Below, piece by piece: positions 22,526 through 33,273 of a stretch of 64,000 bases of DNA. Within the stretch, counting starts at the first letter, position 1, and each line of letters opens with the position of its first letter. The notes under the pieces were generated by a model. The model ran no database searches and was not told the origin of the DNA. It saw only the letters and a program-made list of their open reading frames with translations. Source of the stretch: Liriodendron chinense (taxonomy: Eukaryota; Streptophyta; Magnoliopsida; Magnoliales; Magnoliaceae); the NCBI GenBank assembly GCA_003013855.2, contig ML058387.1:4216001-4280000 (forward strand), given 5' to 3'. Made by a program: the position numbers and the translations under genes.

Positions 22526-22950
22526 AGCGGATTGCGTATTGAGTGCGTACGGAGTAAACTCTGTGGGGCCCATAGTGATTTACGTATTTTATCCACTCTG
22601 TCCATCCATCTTAACAGAAAATTTTAGGTATGGTGCCAAAAAATGAAGCATATCAGAACTAGAGTGGACCACACCACAAGAAAAGTGTGAACTGAATGTC
22701 TACCATTGAAAAATTCTCAGGGCATACAGAAGTTTTGGATCAAGCGGATCTTTATATTTTCCCTTCATCAAGACTTTATTGACATTATGAAGAGCTTGGA
22801 TTGCAAATAAACATTACAAAAACCTTACAGTGGGCTCTTTGGAATTTTTAATGGTGGGGCACTCAATCACACTATTTCTAGTGTTATGGTCCACTTGAGA
22901 TTTGGTCCAAAGTTCAAGTGGGTCATCTAATCGATAAGGCCAGCTACATG
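22526..22950. mobile_element. Truncated MITE (GGAAGCGGATTGCGT type)
   Basis: The left end GGAAGCGGATTGCGTATTG matches the termini of the elements at 51933 and 55338. The hairpin's right terminus is missing; the copy stops near 22950. Confidence 0.65.
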
Positions 22951-23500
22951 TCGACTTGTCAAGAGGTCCCACATGAATTGAGCAGCTTGATTTTAGGGCC
23001 AGAGCTATGCACAGTGGGCCACCTCTTGCCTAGCTAGATGCATGGTTCTGTACACGCTGACACACATGCCAATGGGGCACATGTGTGTAGCAAGGAGTTG
23101 CACGTTATGCAGGCCCACCATGTAGCTGCCCTAAGCTAAAAGTCACGTCAGTAATCAGGTGTGGCCCATTTCATGGATTCTTGGGTCTTACACAGCTTAA
23201 AACAAATTTGTTTGCATTATCCTGAACTTTGATCTTGTGGGATCTACAGTGGATAGATCACAGCCCAATAATAACTCCCTTAGGATAACACTGACCGTCC
23301 AAATGGAGAATCTGAATTTGAGACCTTGCTTAAAATGTCTTTTTAACATTGACCGTCCAGTTTGTAGCATGCAGGATGATCACATCCGACCGATTATTTT
23401 TGGATCCCAAACACACTGATGGCCACAGATCAAAATCCCTCCCAAATCTATAGGTGGGGTGTACAAGAATACACCATCTCAACCGTCCAATTAATTCCAA
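22951..23500. other. CACTA interior without a recognised gene
   Basis: No recognised protein. Short common-core-like phrases occur, but there are no paired termini. Confidence 0.35.
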
Positions 23501-23666
23501 ATCCACGCCCCTATTTGACAAAATCCCTAACTCCAAACCAAAATCCCTAACTCTAGATCAAAATCCCTCCCTCGCCCAAAATCTCCCTCCCTCTCCCTCT
23601 CCGTCTCCCTCTCAAACCAAACCAAAATCCATTTTTCTCTTCCATGAGAGGACTGAAGCTTCTTCT

Positions 23667-23719
<53 letters not shown>

Positions 23720-24230
23720 CTCGATCAAACCCTAGTTCATCTACGCTACGATTCGAGGAGTTCTACGCTCAAACGGCAAACGAATCTGTAGAAACTGTCA
23801 TATCTCATATCGATTTCGAAGGCTAGAAGCTTGTAGTGGTCGAGAGAAGCTCGGATCCTTAATTTCTAGGTGTCTCGATCTCTTTTTCCGTTTCCAACAC
23901 AATCTCTGAAGATATATCGACTGTTTTCTTCAAAAAAAGGTATTTCACTTTACCTTGACCTTAGATCCCTGATTTTTAGGTTCAGGGCTTTCTATTTGAA
24001 GCAGAACGATAGTCTGATCTCTCTCTCTCTCTCTCTCTCTCTTTTTTATCTGAAGCTGCAGTTTTCCTACAATAGAAGCTGAGATCTTGATTTTTAGTTT
24101 TTCTAGTTTTTTATTTTTCACAGCGTCTCCATTACAGTTATCAATACAAGGATTTGTTGATGCAGTTGGACTGTCAGAATTTTCTGTGTTGGAAGGGGTA
24201 AGCATGCATTCCAAATCATCTGTTTGATGC
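23500..24230 (+). other. Possible captured gene 5' leader
   Basis: The block has C/T-rich text with AAAATCCCTAACTC repeated, a CT microsatellite (about 23671-23717), AAACCCTAG and a second CT run (24019-24042). This is the look of a plant 5' untranslated leader. A short open piece at about 24150-24198 ends in GGAAGGG followed by GTAAGC, a plausible splice donor. The source gene is not identified, and it may belong to the kinase fragment downstream. Confidence 0.35.
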
Positions 24231-25148
24231 AGAACCGATCTTTGCTAAATCCAGGTCCAACTTCCCCCGTCCCCCCTTTTTTTGAGAGAGATGGTCCAGC
24301 TTCCCCCTTGCTGTGCTATTGCTACATTTTGAAGGTTTCTGTCCCCACCTTTTCTATTTCAGTCTCTCTTTTTTTATTATCACTTTTTTTTCTTTTTCTT
24401 ATTGTAAGTTGAACCAGACACTGATCCTTTTTTTTTCCTTGCTGCCTTTTCTTTTTCCTGCTGTAAGTTGAACAAGACCCTGATCTGATACCGATCAGTG
24501 CTCATCTTCCAATAATAATTTCCATATGCCTGTCTTTTTCCCCATCTATAAGCATGTGTAATGGGTGTGTATACATTTTTTTTTTCCTTTGGCATGCTAC
24601 TCGTAATGCATTGCAACTGTAAATTGTTGGTTTGTGTGGTTTTGACTTTTGCACCCAATCCACATTAATTTCCCAAAGCAGGATGGGATTTCTTTGTGGG
24701 TCGTATTAATTTCCCAATAATACTGGCTACCGAGTTGTCAGGTTGCCGATATGGTTCCATGACCATCAATATGCTGCACCGATCATGTATCAGTGGTCCC
24801 ACTGTGCTGTTTGAAATAGTGATTGTGGGTCGTAATTTAGATGGTATGCAGTTCCTGATGAACCGCCATGAATCCAGATGGCTTGGGTATAAGTAATCTC
24901 TAAATCACACCAGCCTTTTCTCTTGGATCCCTAAGCTTCGTCCATTTGCATTGGGTTATTTGGACAAATCAATCCATCTATCTATCTGCACTGTCTGTTG
25001 AGTTTAGATCACAGTTGCCAACATATTATTTCTTCACCGTTGCTTGGATTTTCATTGATTAATCAATTTGCAGCAATCAATACAAAACATTTTGCGACTA
25101 TTAAATTATACTAGAAATTGGTGTGGCCTCTTCAGTTATGTTGCTCAA
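24231..25148. other. CACTA interior, T-rich, unrecognised
   Basis: Intron-like T-rich sequence. The 66-codon frame at 24696 has no recognised features. Confidence 0.35.
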
Positions 25149-25358
25149 AATTGGTGCAGAGCAAGTGCAACCCTTTCACAACACTCTCAGAATTGGTGCA
25201 GAGCAAGTGCAGCCCTTTCACAACACTCTCAGAATTGGTGCAGAGCAAGTGCAGCCCTTTCACAACACTCTCAGAATTGGTGCAGAGCAAGTGCAGCCCT
25301 TTCACAACACTCTCAGAATTGGTGCAGAGCAAGTGCAGCCCTTTCACAACACTTTCTG
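25149..25358. repeat. Five-unit 42-bp minisatellite
   Basis: The unit starting AATTGGTGCAGAGCAAGTGC recurs exactly every 42 bp at 25149, 25191, 25233, 25275 and 25317 with almost no change. Because 42 is a multiple of three and the unit has no stop, all three forward frames and one reverse frame stay open. The 154-, 171-, 78- and 98-aa frames here are therefore not evidence of genes. Confidence 0.95.
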
Positions 25359-26080
25359 ATACACTATCACACAATTTATATAAGCCAATACATGATAGTG
25401 CAGAGTCCAAAACCATGCCAAACAACACTTACATGCTGTGGTTTGTGGCAGTTCAAGACACTATTGAATATGTACCTCAAAATTTTAGTCTTTTGGCAGT
25501 TCAAGACACTCATTGCTTGCTACTTCCCATGATGGTTCTTCAATTGGTTGTTGTTTTTTGGAAAGATGTGTCTTTTCTTTTCTTTCCTCTTCTTTTTAAT
25601 CTATCTAGTGAAATTGTGCTTTCTCCATTTTAGAAAGTTTGCACCCAATTGCATTTTTTTTAATGGATAGATGGGTAGTAATATTGCTGGAATATTCATC
25701 GTTCCTCCTCTCATGACAAATTTATTGACAATTAGTTTCTGATTTAATACTTCCATTTTGTTAGTAGCCTAACTTATACTTCATTCTATAGTTCCATAAA
25801 CCTTGTACTTGATGATTCCTTTTTCTTTTTTCCAACAACTAATGACATTTTCAATCAGAAAGAATCCTTAATTAGGGGTGATATTTTTTTTTCTTTTTTC
25901 TTTGAAAATGGATGTTCATCATGATCTTCACATAATCAGAAGGTGAAAATATTCAATCTGATAAGGTTTTTGGGCATCCTCATTGACGTGGGACCCTATT
26001 ATCTAAACAGTTTGGGTCATTTAGAAAACCGACTTCCAATGGATAAAATTCCGACATTTCATATTGTAGTACACTAGGAT
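25359..26080. other. CACTA interior, intron-like and unrecognised
   Basis: T-rich sequence upstream of the kinase-like exon. Nothing else was seen. Confidence 0.35.
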
Positions 26081-26524
26081 GTATTTGTGCAACCGGCTAA
26101 AAGAAATGGACATTCCATCGAACTTATTTGTTTTCCACTTGCAATTAAAGAACATGAACATCTTGATTGGCCTGCTCGAATGAGGATTATCATGGAAGTG
26201 GCTTATTTTCTCCAGTACACGCACCATGAACTGAACTCGCCTATCCCGCATCTTGACCTGACATTAAATGATGTCTTGCTGATGGATGATTATGCTGCCA
26301 AGGTAAAAAGAAATCATATTTCTGTTATGTTTTGTATCTTATTGTCTTTGAGCATGGATTCAGACACATGACGGTTTGCTTGTATTCAGATTTAAGAGAT
26401 CGGCTTTTGGAAGGAGCTTGCTGAGAAAGGAAAGACATATAGAGATGAAGACAAGGATCCCTCTGAATTGCCACTGCGGATCCAGGCAGAGACCAACAAT
26501 GAAGTTATGGCTCATGCTGTGTAA
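26081..26524 (+). pseudogene. Captured LRR receptor-like kinase fragment (two exons)
   Basis: Exon 1 (about 26081-26302) encodes part of a protein kinase domain: KEHEHLDWPARMRIIMEVAY, then LQYTHHELNSPIPHLDL and DDYAAK, followed by a GT donor. Exon 2 (26390-26524), after a TTCAG acceptor, gives GFWKELAEKGK and EDKDPSELPL. The text closely resembles the atypical receptor kinases of the MRH1/MDIS1 group of plants, as I remember that group. The region covers only the stretch around the degenerate catalytic loop (HLDL in place of HRDxK). The second codon of exon 2 is TAA, so the frame is broken. No start, LRR region, membrane segment or kinase C-lobe is attached, so it is a captured piece. Confidence 0.75.
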
Positions 26525-26654
26525 CAATTTGATGTAGTTTGTTTTGAAAACTTTAAATAGATGGTTAACTATTTTGTTGGTATTGTGTTTTATGTCTTGA
26601 TGAATGAGTAGAATGAATTGATTATTTAAACAGATATTTACAAAAATTAAACAT

Positions 26655-27229
26655 TTTTAGCCACAGTTTGTAATAGAGGCTAAAACATATTATTAGCCTC
26701 GGTTCACAGAAACTGAGACTTGGATTTAGCCTTGGTTGTTGAGAACCGAGGTGATAAACTGAATTTAGCCTCGGTTAATGCCAACAGAGATTAAATCTGG
26801 CTTTAGCCTCAGTTTTGTCTCAGTTACCCAAACTAAGGTTGCAACTCTCGTGGCTAAAGGTTTTAGCCTCAGTTGTTGGGAATTGAGGTTAAAAAAGAGT
26901 TAGCTTTGGTTGAAGGCAATTGAGGCTGAAATTTGGATTTAGTCTCAGTTGGAAACAATAGAAGCTAAAAACTTGATTTAGCCTCATTTTGATGCAACCG
27001 AAGCTAAAATGGTTCTTTTAGCCTCAGTTGAAAAACTGAGGTTATAAAAGTCTTTTTCGCCTCAGTTGCTAAAAGTGAGGCTAAAGCCTTTAGCCACGGG
27101 GGTTGAAGCCTAGGTTTGGATAACTGAGGCAAATTGAAGCAAAACTGAGGCTAAAAGCTTTAGCTTCAGTTTTCAACATTTTTTAGCCACAGTTTTGAAC
27201 TGAGGCTAAAGGCCTTTTTTCTTATAGTG
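26655..27229. mobile_element. End of a second CACTA-like element
   Basis: About 15 repeats of TTTAGCCTCGGTT / AACCGAGGCTAAA in both orientations lead to a terminus GGCCTTTTTTCTTATAGTG at 27211-27229, which ends in TAGTG. This is the layout of a CACTA right end with a subterminal array unrelated to that of the outer element. I did not find the partner CACTA end in the window. The kinase fragment lies just left of it. Confidence 0.65.
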
Positions 27230-28240
27230 ATTGTCGGTGTCACACGAAGCATTCTAGGTGAGCAGTCCTTGTGATTATGTATATGTGTGTCGGTGTGTGC
27301 AAGCACACACATAGATTAAATATACGTACCTTTGAAGATTATGTCTCATTGATTTTCCTCTTTTGTTTTAAACTTTTAAGCCACTTTCTTATAGATTGTT
27401 TCCTGTACAGAGATGGCAGTGAATTCTCACCTATAATTGGTTTCTTCATTGTTACTTCCCCTTCAGAGGTGTGTAAAGTGTAAACTGTTTGATTTCATTA
27501 CCCGCATGTGCTGGCTTTAGTTAGGGCTGTGTTTTGAAGCTTTGTATATATGGCCTGCTTGAAACTGATGTGATTCTACATGGTTATTTCTTGAGAAATG
27601 AGTTATACTTATATATGTCTAATTTATCAATCAAAAGAAGTCTTTTGTATATATCTAATATCGGGTACATGGTGTTCCATTTCAAATTAGCATTTTAGTA
27701 CACTGATCTGTACACCTTGGATATGGACATAGTCCACATAGGGTGTCTACACGGTGGCCTTCCTCTGCACACACAATATGAATGTGTTACCATACAATAC
27801 TTGGGCTCAGAGAATGTAAAGTAATGTCTAGGCTTTCAGTTTGTACAAGTGGGGCCGATTGCTCAGTGATCCAAACATTGACATCATAGGCCTCAATGTG
27901 AGCAGTCCATGCACCAAAATTCTTGCAGATGGAAATACCTTTCAACAGGTGACCAGCAAACAAATTGTTAAGAAAGAAGATACAGCAACCCTTACAATTC
28001 TACCTATAAACAGCCAAAAATGCTGTGGCTAAGATCTTCGAATGTGGGGAAGTTTGGTGCATGGGTCATCTGTAGCAAGTCCCATCATATCAACATTTAG
28101 GGCCTGTTTGGTTGGATCATTTCATGTGCATTGTAGTGTATTTTACACTTTTTAACATTAATTGCCACAGGAAGTAGTCATGGAAGGGAGGTTGTATGAC
28201 TGTGACAGAAACAACTTTTAGGTACGAAAAACGAGACTGG
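27230..28240 (+). other. CACTA interior with unrecognised exon-like pieces
   Basis: A 63-codon frame at 27841-28032 contains LSDPNIDIIGLNVSSPC and runs to a CAACAG/GTGACC boundary that could be a donor. Another short open piece at 27412-27470 (SEFSPIIGFFIVTSP) lies between an ACAG and a GTGTG. I recognise neither. Confidence 0.3.
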
Positions 28241-28244
28241 ACTA

Positions 28245-28445
28245 TAGGGCCCCCACCATGCTGTATGTGTCTTATCCATGCCGTCCATTCATTTGCCCAT
28301 ATCATTCTAGGGTATGACTCAAAAAATGAGGCGGATCCAAAGCTCAAGTGGACCACGCCACTGGAAGAACATTTTAATGGTTAGCGTTCAATCTCCACTG
28401 TTTTCTATAGCGTGGTCCACTCTTTTTATTACAAGCTTTCATTTG
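28245..28445. repeat. Half MITE of the common-core clan
   Basis: GGGCCCCCACCATGCTGTATG, CATGCCGTCCATTC and GATCCAAAGCTCAAGTGGAC form a left arm, with a short right piece. Termini are absent. Confidence 0.6.
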
Positions 28446-28886
28446 TTTACTTTAATCTTTTTTATTGTTGACATGTACACATGGCCAGGTTGAAAAAAAA
28501 TATCTCTTCATTCGGAACAACTGTAGCTTCTAACTTTTTTTAATATTGAAATTATATTTAATTATTTTTCTTCAGAAACGCTAAGGATGTGTTTGGAATT
28601 TCAAATTTACCAACTTAGTAGTAACTAATTTGTGGCATTTTTATTTTAATCTTTTCTTCTTAGAGAATGTTTCAAGGTCTACCAATTAGACCATGAGTTG
28701 CTGTCCACCCAATAAATTATTTCCAACCTATAATGTCCATATGACATCCAACCATTATAATAGGTTTGCTCCACCATGATGATAGCCTTGTATGAAAATC
28801 ATTCTCATCTACTCATTAGGTGGGCCAGACCATAACAACAATTTTTAGCCATTGATAAATAACAAAATATAATTATTTATTTTCAG

Positions 28887-28941
28887 GTACATAAGCTACA
28901 ATAGCTTTAATGGTTCGCTCCCACCAAAGATGAGGAATTGA
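28887..28941 (+). pseudogene. Possible captured LRR fragment
   Basis: After a TTTTCAG acceptor-like sequence the frame reads YISYNSFNGSLPPKMRN and then a stop. SYNSFNGSLPP fits the plant leucine-rich repeat consensus (Asn-x-Phe-x-Gly-x-Leu-Pro). It is only 17 codons, so chance is possible. It could come from the same kinase gene as the 26081 fragment, but it lies in the wrong order for that. Confidence 0.35.
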
Positions 28942-29077
28942 CACGCTTAACTCTTTTGGAATGATTACTTGGCTAGCAAGCTTGGTAGACTAGTCTTGGA
29001 CCTAGATGCTTATTTAATTGATGAGTCAAGTTTGGTTCATCTGTGAATAACTAATTACAAATGCTTATATTTTCAGG

Positions 29078-29169
29078 TTCAAGGAGCAGTTTTTTATTTG
29101 CCTGAGGAGATTGCCAAAGAGCTATTGAATAAGCACTCCCCCTGGAAATACCATATCCAAGATCACCAA
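29078..29169 (+). pseudogene. Exon-like fragment of unknown origin
   Basis: A TATTTTCAG acceptor is followed by an open 30-codon piece, including FYLPEEIAKELLNKHSPW, and then by CAAG/GTTGGA, a possible donor. The amino-acid text looks like real protein, but I do not recognise the family. Confidence 0.4.
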
Positions 29170-30407
29170 GGTTGGAATTAGCTTTTGGCTCCTGTTTTTA
29201 CCTTTATTTTATTATTATTATTATTATTTTTTTGGAGCATGATAACAAAAAATCACTAAAACCAAAAACTGGAGAAGCGAGCATTAGCTAGGCTGAGACG
29301 GTGACTTTTAAAATTGTTGTTTTTTCTCCAAAGAGATATCGCATGGCCGCAACTTCTTTTGTGGAAGTAAAAGGAGATTTAAAGGAAAATAAAGATGAAA
29401 ACAATGCAAGATAGTAGCTAGGCTGAGACAGTGACTTTTAAAATTATTGTCCCTGTATTGTTTCCCCTAGCATGAAGGATATATTGTTAATTGCACTTGT
29501 CAGATTGTTAAACATGTTGGTTTTCCATATTCTTCCATTGAAATGAAAAGATATTAATTTTATTTAGAACTTCCAACATTGGCATCAGCACAAATTCTCA
29601 CGCTCTGGCTGTTTATTTTGCAGTTTGCAGCAAAAATGTCTTCTAACTTCATTTAGAGACACCTGTTTTATTGAAACTGTTCCGCAACACCATTTTAGGA
29701 CTTTGTGTACAAATCTTTTGGTGGGCTTAAATTCTTTACAAATTTTCTTTGGTTACTTGTTTTAAGGACTGATATTGACTATCCAAACAAAAAAATGGTA
29801 TTGAATTTCAGGGTAATTTGGTTGCTAGAAAGTCGACGTTTCCCTCGGAGATTTAAGGCTCCTGTTTCTCATGGTATCTTTGACATACCCCTAGAGTATG
29901 AATACTAGCTTATTTTCTTTCTTTAACATTACTTCCATCTGTTGCTTTTGTCCTTTATGCAAGACTTTGCTGATGGTCTTTTAGTGGAAGATGTATCTCA
30001 ACATTTTCTTTTAGTTTCCTATTTTTTGTTGCCAATGAACTCTTGAATTTATATTATTGTATAGATCACTATTTTTTTTTTTTTTGAACTTATTCATTTT
30101 TTTATTTAGAAAGTTTCCTAAATTGAGTTCCAATTAAGTTTTGAGGCAGAAGATCACTATTTAGAAAGGTTGGGATCTTCAACTAGTGTCCCACATTAAC
30201 ACTCGACATTGTGGTGGTATGTTAAGAAGTTGGGATCAATATGTGTTAATGGAATTAACAAACTAATAGAGATTTTTTTTTTCCATCTTTCTAATGAGAT
30301 GTCTGCTGGTTTATATAGGAGTATGGGATCAAAGGATTTACAACTATAAAGGTATTTTCCCCTGGTAAGCCTCCTGTAGACTATCAAGCTATTTTTATTT
30401 TCTGCAG

Positions 30408-30671
30408 CCAAAATGGATCAGGTTAGGGTCCACCCAAGGTTTCTACATTCAAATGCAACCAGCCACAAGAGGGCTCTTGGAGGTAAACTTACCTCTTACA
30501 ATCATCATAAATCGTATTTATTTTCTCTTTTTTCTACAAATCATTTTTTTCTTGAAGAATTACAGTGAACTTTAGATTCAGTCAAAGGAATAGCCATTTT
30601 GGGTAAACTTTATTTCCTGGCATTCTGTTTCCACAGCTTTTGCTGAGCTTTTGGATGACTCTTTGGATGAG
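30408..30671 (+). pseudogene. Captured MORC-type GHKL ATPase fragment (two exons)
   Basis: Exon a (30408-30482) follows TCTGCAG and reads VRVHPRFLHSNATSHKRALG. Exon b (30637-30671) follows TTTCCACAG and reads AFAELLDDSLDE before a GT. The split codon G/CT restores Ala across the intron (phase 1), so the exon structure of the source gene is preserved. This is the start of the ATP-binding fold of plant MORC proteins, which act in gene silencing and immunity. The family motif has Asn where this copy has Asp (ELLDD), a change at the Mg-binding position. About 35 codons only; not a working gene. Confidence 0.8.
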
Positions 30672-31430
30672 GTATTTCAAACTATGATGTTATTAGTTGT
30701 GGGACCCTTAACCCATTATCTCATCTAGTTGGCACAATGTAATTACACACTTAATTTTAAGTGGTGATTAAATAATCTTAATTTTAGGTGGTGGTGATAC
30801 ATCTAGACTTGGACCCGTGATTTGGATAGTTTAATTTGAATTAATTGTATGCTACATATAATTTTTTTAAGGAATTTCCTTAATGTTTTGCTTCTCTTTG
30901 GTGATATTGGTGATAGAGTGCATTACAACATTGAAATCTTGGGTTTGAGCCCATACATCCCTATTAAACTCCACATGTTCACATTCTTCTTGGTTTGCCA
31001 TGCTAGTTAATTCAGTTAGAAATTCACAAGGGGTATACTAGTTTGAGGTGGTCTTTGTGGGTCTGGTTGCATGTTCCATTAGACTTGTTCCGATCTCGAA
31101 GCTAGCATAGTATGATCTTTTTTCCTCTCTTAGCTAATATTAATGCTATGTTACATTTTAATGTTAAATATTTAATGCTATCTCATAATACTTGTCTCAT
31201 ATTTAGTTGTGAATTATGATGCGACTAAAATTATGGCCATGTAAAATTATGCTTGTGTACCTTTGTTTGGAAAAAGGCTCTTACATGTCTCTATTCTGAA
31301 GTTGCACTCCTATGGAAGATGTTAAACATCATGTGCTAAGATACTTTTGTATTTTTTTTCAACCCTTTTAAATTATTTTCTATTTAAACAAACAATCAAA
31401 AAATCTTTGATCTGCAAGGAAACGGGCGAA
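30672..31430. other. CACTA interior, unrecognised
   Basis: AT-rich. The short text around 30905-30955 (GATAGAGTGCATTACAACATTG, GGGTTTGAGCCC) recalls a tRNA-like B box and might be a SINE remnant, but neither tail nor target duplication is clear. Confidence 0.35.
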
Positions 31431-31500
31431 CGAGGGAACTCTTTGGTACTTGCGGAGAATGTGGTTGTGGATTGTTGGTACTTGTGGAGGATTGTGTTGG

Positions 31501-31760
31501 TTATGTAATGTGATTGTGGAGGATTGTGGTTGTATTGTGTAACTGTGTTGGTTATGTAATGTGATTGTGGAGGATTGTGGTTGTATTGTGTAACTGTGTT
31601 GGTTATGTAATGTGATTGTGGAGGATTGTGGTTGTATTGTGTTGGTTATGTAATGTGATTGTGGAGGATTGTGGTTGTATTGTGTTGGTTATGTAATGTG
31701 ACTGTGGAGGATTGTGGATGTATTGTGTTATGTATGTGGAGGATTGTACTTGTACATTGT
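31501..31760. repeat. Minisatellite of 51- and 43-bp units
   Basis: Units starting TTATGTAATGTGATTGTGG begin at 31501, 31552, 31603, 31646 and 31689. The shorter units lack a TAACTGTG piece. It abuts the right subterminal array of the CACTA element. Confidence 0.9.
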
Positions 31761-31868
31761 GTAAGTAAATGTTGTAGTTTTCTAAATTACTTACGAAATA
31801 CAGAGTTTACAGGATGTATTGGGGCATAACCCCTACCAAAAAATAGGTTTTTTTTCCGTGCAACACAA

Positions 31869-32371
31869 ATTCGACGGTCCAGGACCGTCGAAATTTCCTA
31901 TAATTTTTTCCCAGAACGGCGGCTTACGACCGTCGAATTTATTTCTCGACTGTCCCGGATCGTCGAAATTTCCTATGATTTTTTCCCAGAAACGGCGGGT
32001 TAGGACCGTCGAATTTTTTCCGACGGCTAGTAGCCGTCGAAATATTCTATGATATTTGAACCATAGACGACGGTTATGGACCGTCGAATTTTTCTCGACG
32101 GTTCAAAACCGCCGTTTATACAAAACAAGTTCGACGGGTGTGGACCGTCGAAATTTTTCGAGCGTCACGGACCGTCGAAATATTTCGACTGTCATTGACC
32201 GTCGAATATTAACCGACGGGTAGGAACCGTCGATTTGTAACTGACGGACCGTCGAATTTTAACTGACGGTTAAGGACCGTCGAATATTGACCGACGGTTA
32301 TGGACCGTCGAATTGTTTCTACACTGGCTGATCTACGACGGTTTTTTTCGACGGCGCGGACCGTCGAATTT
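31869..32371. repeat. CACTA right subterminal palindrome array
   Basis: Repeated TTCGACGGTC and GACCGTCGAA palindromes mirror the array at the left end, with variants ACGGCGG and GCGTCACGG. The array runs to within 5 bp of the terminal inverted repeat. Confidence 0.9.
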
Positions 32372-32390
32372 AGCGCTTTTTCACGTAGTG

Positions 32391-32580
32391 TCCATGGTGA
32401 TCCATGGGCCTAAAATTCAGGCCAATCCATGACTTAGGCGGGCCACACCATAGGAAACGGTTGAGAGTGTATGCCTACTCATTGAAATTTCTTAATTGTA
32501 TATAGGGCCAGTAAGATGCAGTTTAAACATCCAGACCATACATTGTAATTTTCCCACTTGGATGAGGGGTCATACCAAAT
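32391..32580. repeat. Tandem duplication copy A, part 4
   Basis: TCCATGGTGATCCATGGGCC and what follows match 34467-34656 of copy B. It ends in ACCAAATTT, where copy B begins with CCAACCTCAC. This junction defines the tandem duplication breakpoint. Confidence 0.85.
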
Positions 32581-33249
32581 TTCCAACCTCACAATCAGTG
32601 GATAAATTTTGAAGCATGGGAAGAGAATTTTTATAGCTAGCATTCAACCTTAAATTTGTAACTTAGCCTTTGGTCAGGAATCAAAAACAGTCCATTTGTT
32701 GGAATGAGTTAACTGGAAACATTTCTGACTTTTCCTAGTGTCTCGAATGCAAGAAACAACTATAAAAAAATGATTCCATTTTCATATCTATACTTTCCCA
32801 GGTTGCCAAACCTCTAAAAGTTTGAATGAAGAATGTTTTGGATGAATATGTAACTCCATGTTCATGGATTTAGCCTAAGAGCCTCTGTAATAAGTGGTAG
32901 TTCATGGGAAAATAAATGAATTTGCAATCATTATTTTCCAAAGTACCATTGAGGAATGGATTTCTATGGATGACCATTTTAAGTGGGATGTTTAATTTAT
33001 AAGTGGAAATCTATCCTCATCTCACAAGGGTTAGTTCGATTTTATGCTTAAGAATCGTAAAAATTGAAAGTGTAATCGTTATGTAATTACGATTTTACTT
33101 TTATTGTCTATAAATTCACAAACAACTCCTAAAGATTCATCCAAACAAAGAGAAAATAATATTGATCATGCTTTTGGTTTCTTTGTCCACGTATTGACAA
33201 ACGCCCTAGATGCATTCCAAAGTTCATGCCTTTGCAATGGCAATAGGAG

Positions 33250-33273
33250 ATCTCTCTCTCTCTCTCTCTCTCC
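33250..33273. repeat. Short (CT)n microsatellite
   Basis: A CT run in copy B; copy A has a TTCTTTTTCTG sequence at the equivalent place, so the run expanded after the duplication. Confidence 0.8.

Larger units (their letters stand above)
28446..30400. other. CACTA interior, mostly intron-like
   Basis: Apart from the two exon-like pieces listed separately (28887 and 29078), this is T-rich sequence. A ~30-bp phrase (TAGCTAGGCTGAGAC-GTGAC) is repeated at 29286 and 29414. The 67-codon frame at 29705 is unrecognised. Confidence 0.35.
19198..32390. mobile_element. 13.2-kb CACTA (En/Spm) transposon, non-autonomous
   Basis: The left end CACTACGTGAAAAAGC is matched exactly in inverse orientation at 32375-32390. 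The inverted match extends to about 26 of 28 positions. The target duplication TCC is at 19195-19197 and 32391-32393, the 3-bp length expected of CACTA elements. Both ends carry arrays of TTCGACGGTC/GACCGTCGAA palindromes. No transposase (TNP2/TNPD-like) or TNPA-like protein could be recognised inside. The interior instead holds MITEs, minisatellites and pieces of at least two host genes. It must rely on a transposase supplied elsewhere. Confidence 0.9.

Noticed and set aside
25068..25633. Repeat-protein gene
   Set aside because: All frames are open because of the 42-bp period; there is no start context, signal or conserved domain.
30882..30960. tRNA gene or SINE with a GGGTTTGAGCCC B box
   Set aside because: No cloverleaf, A box, tail or target duplication could be established.
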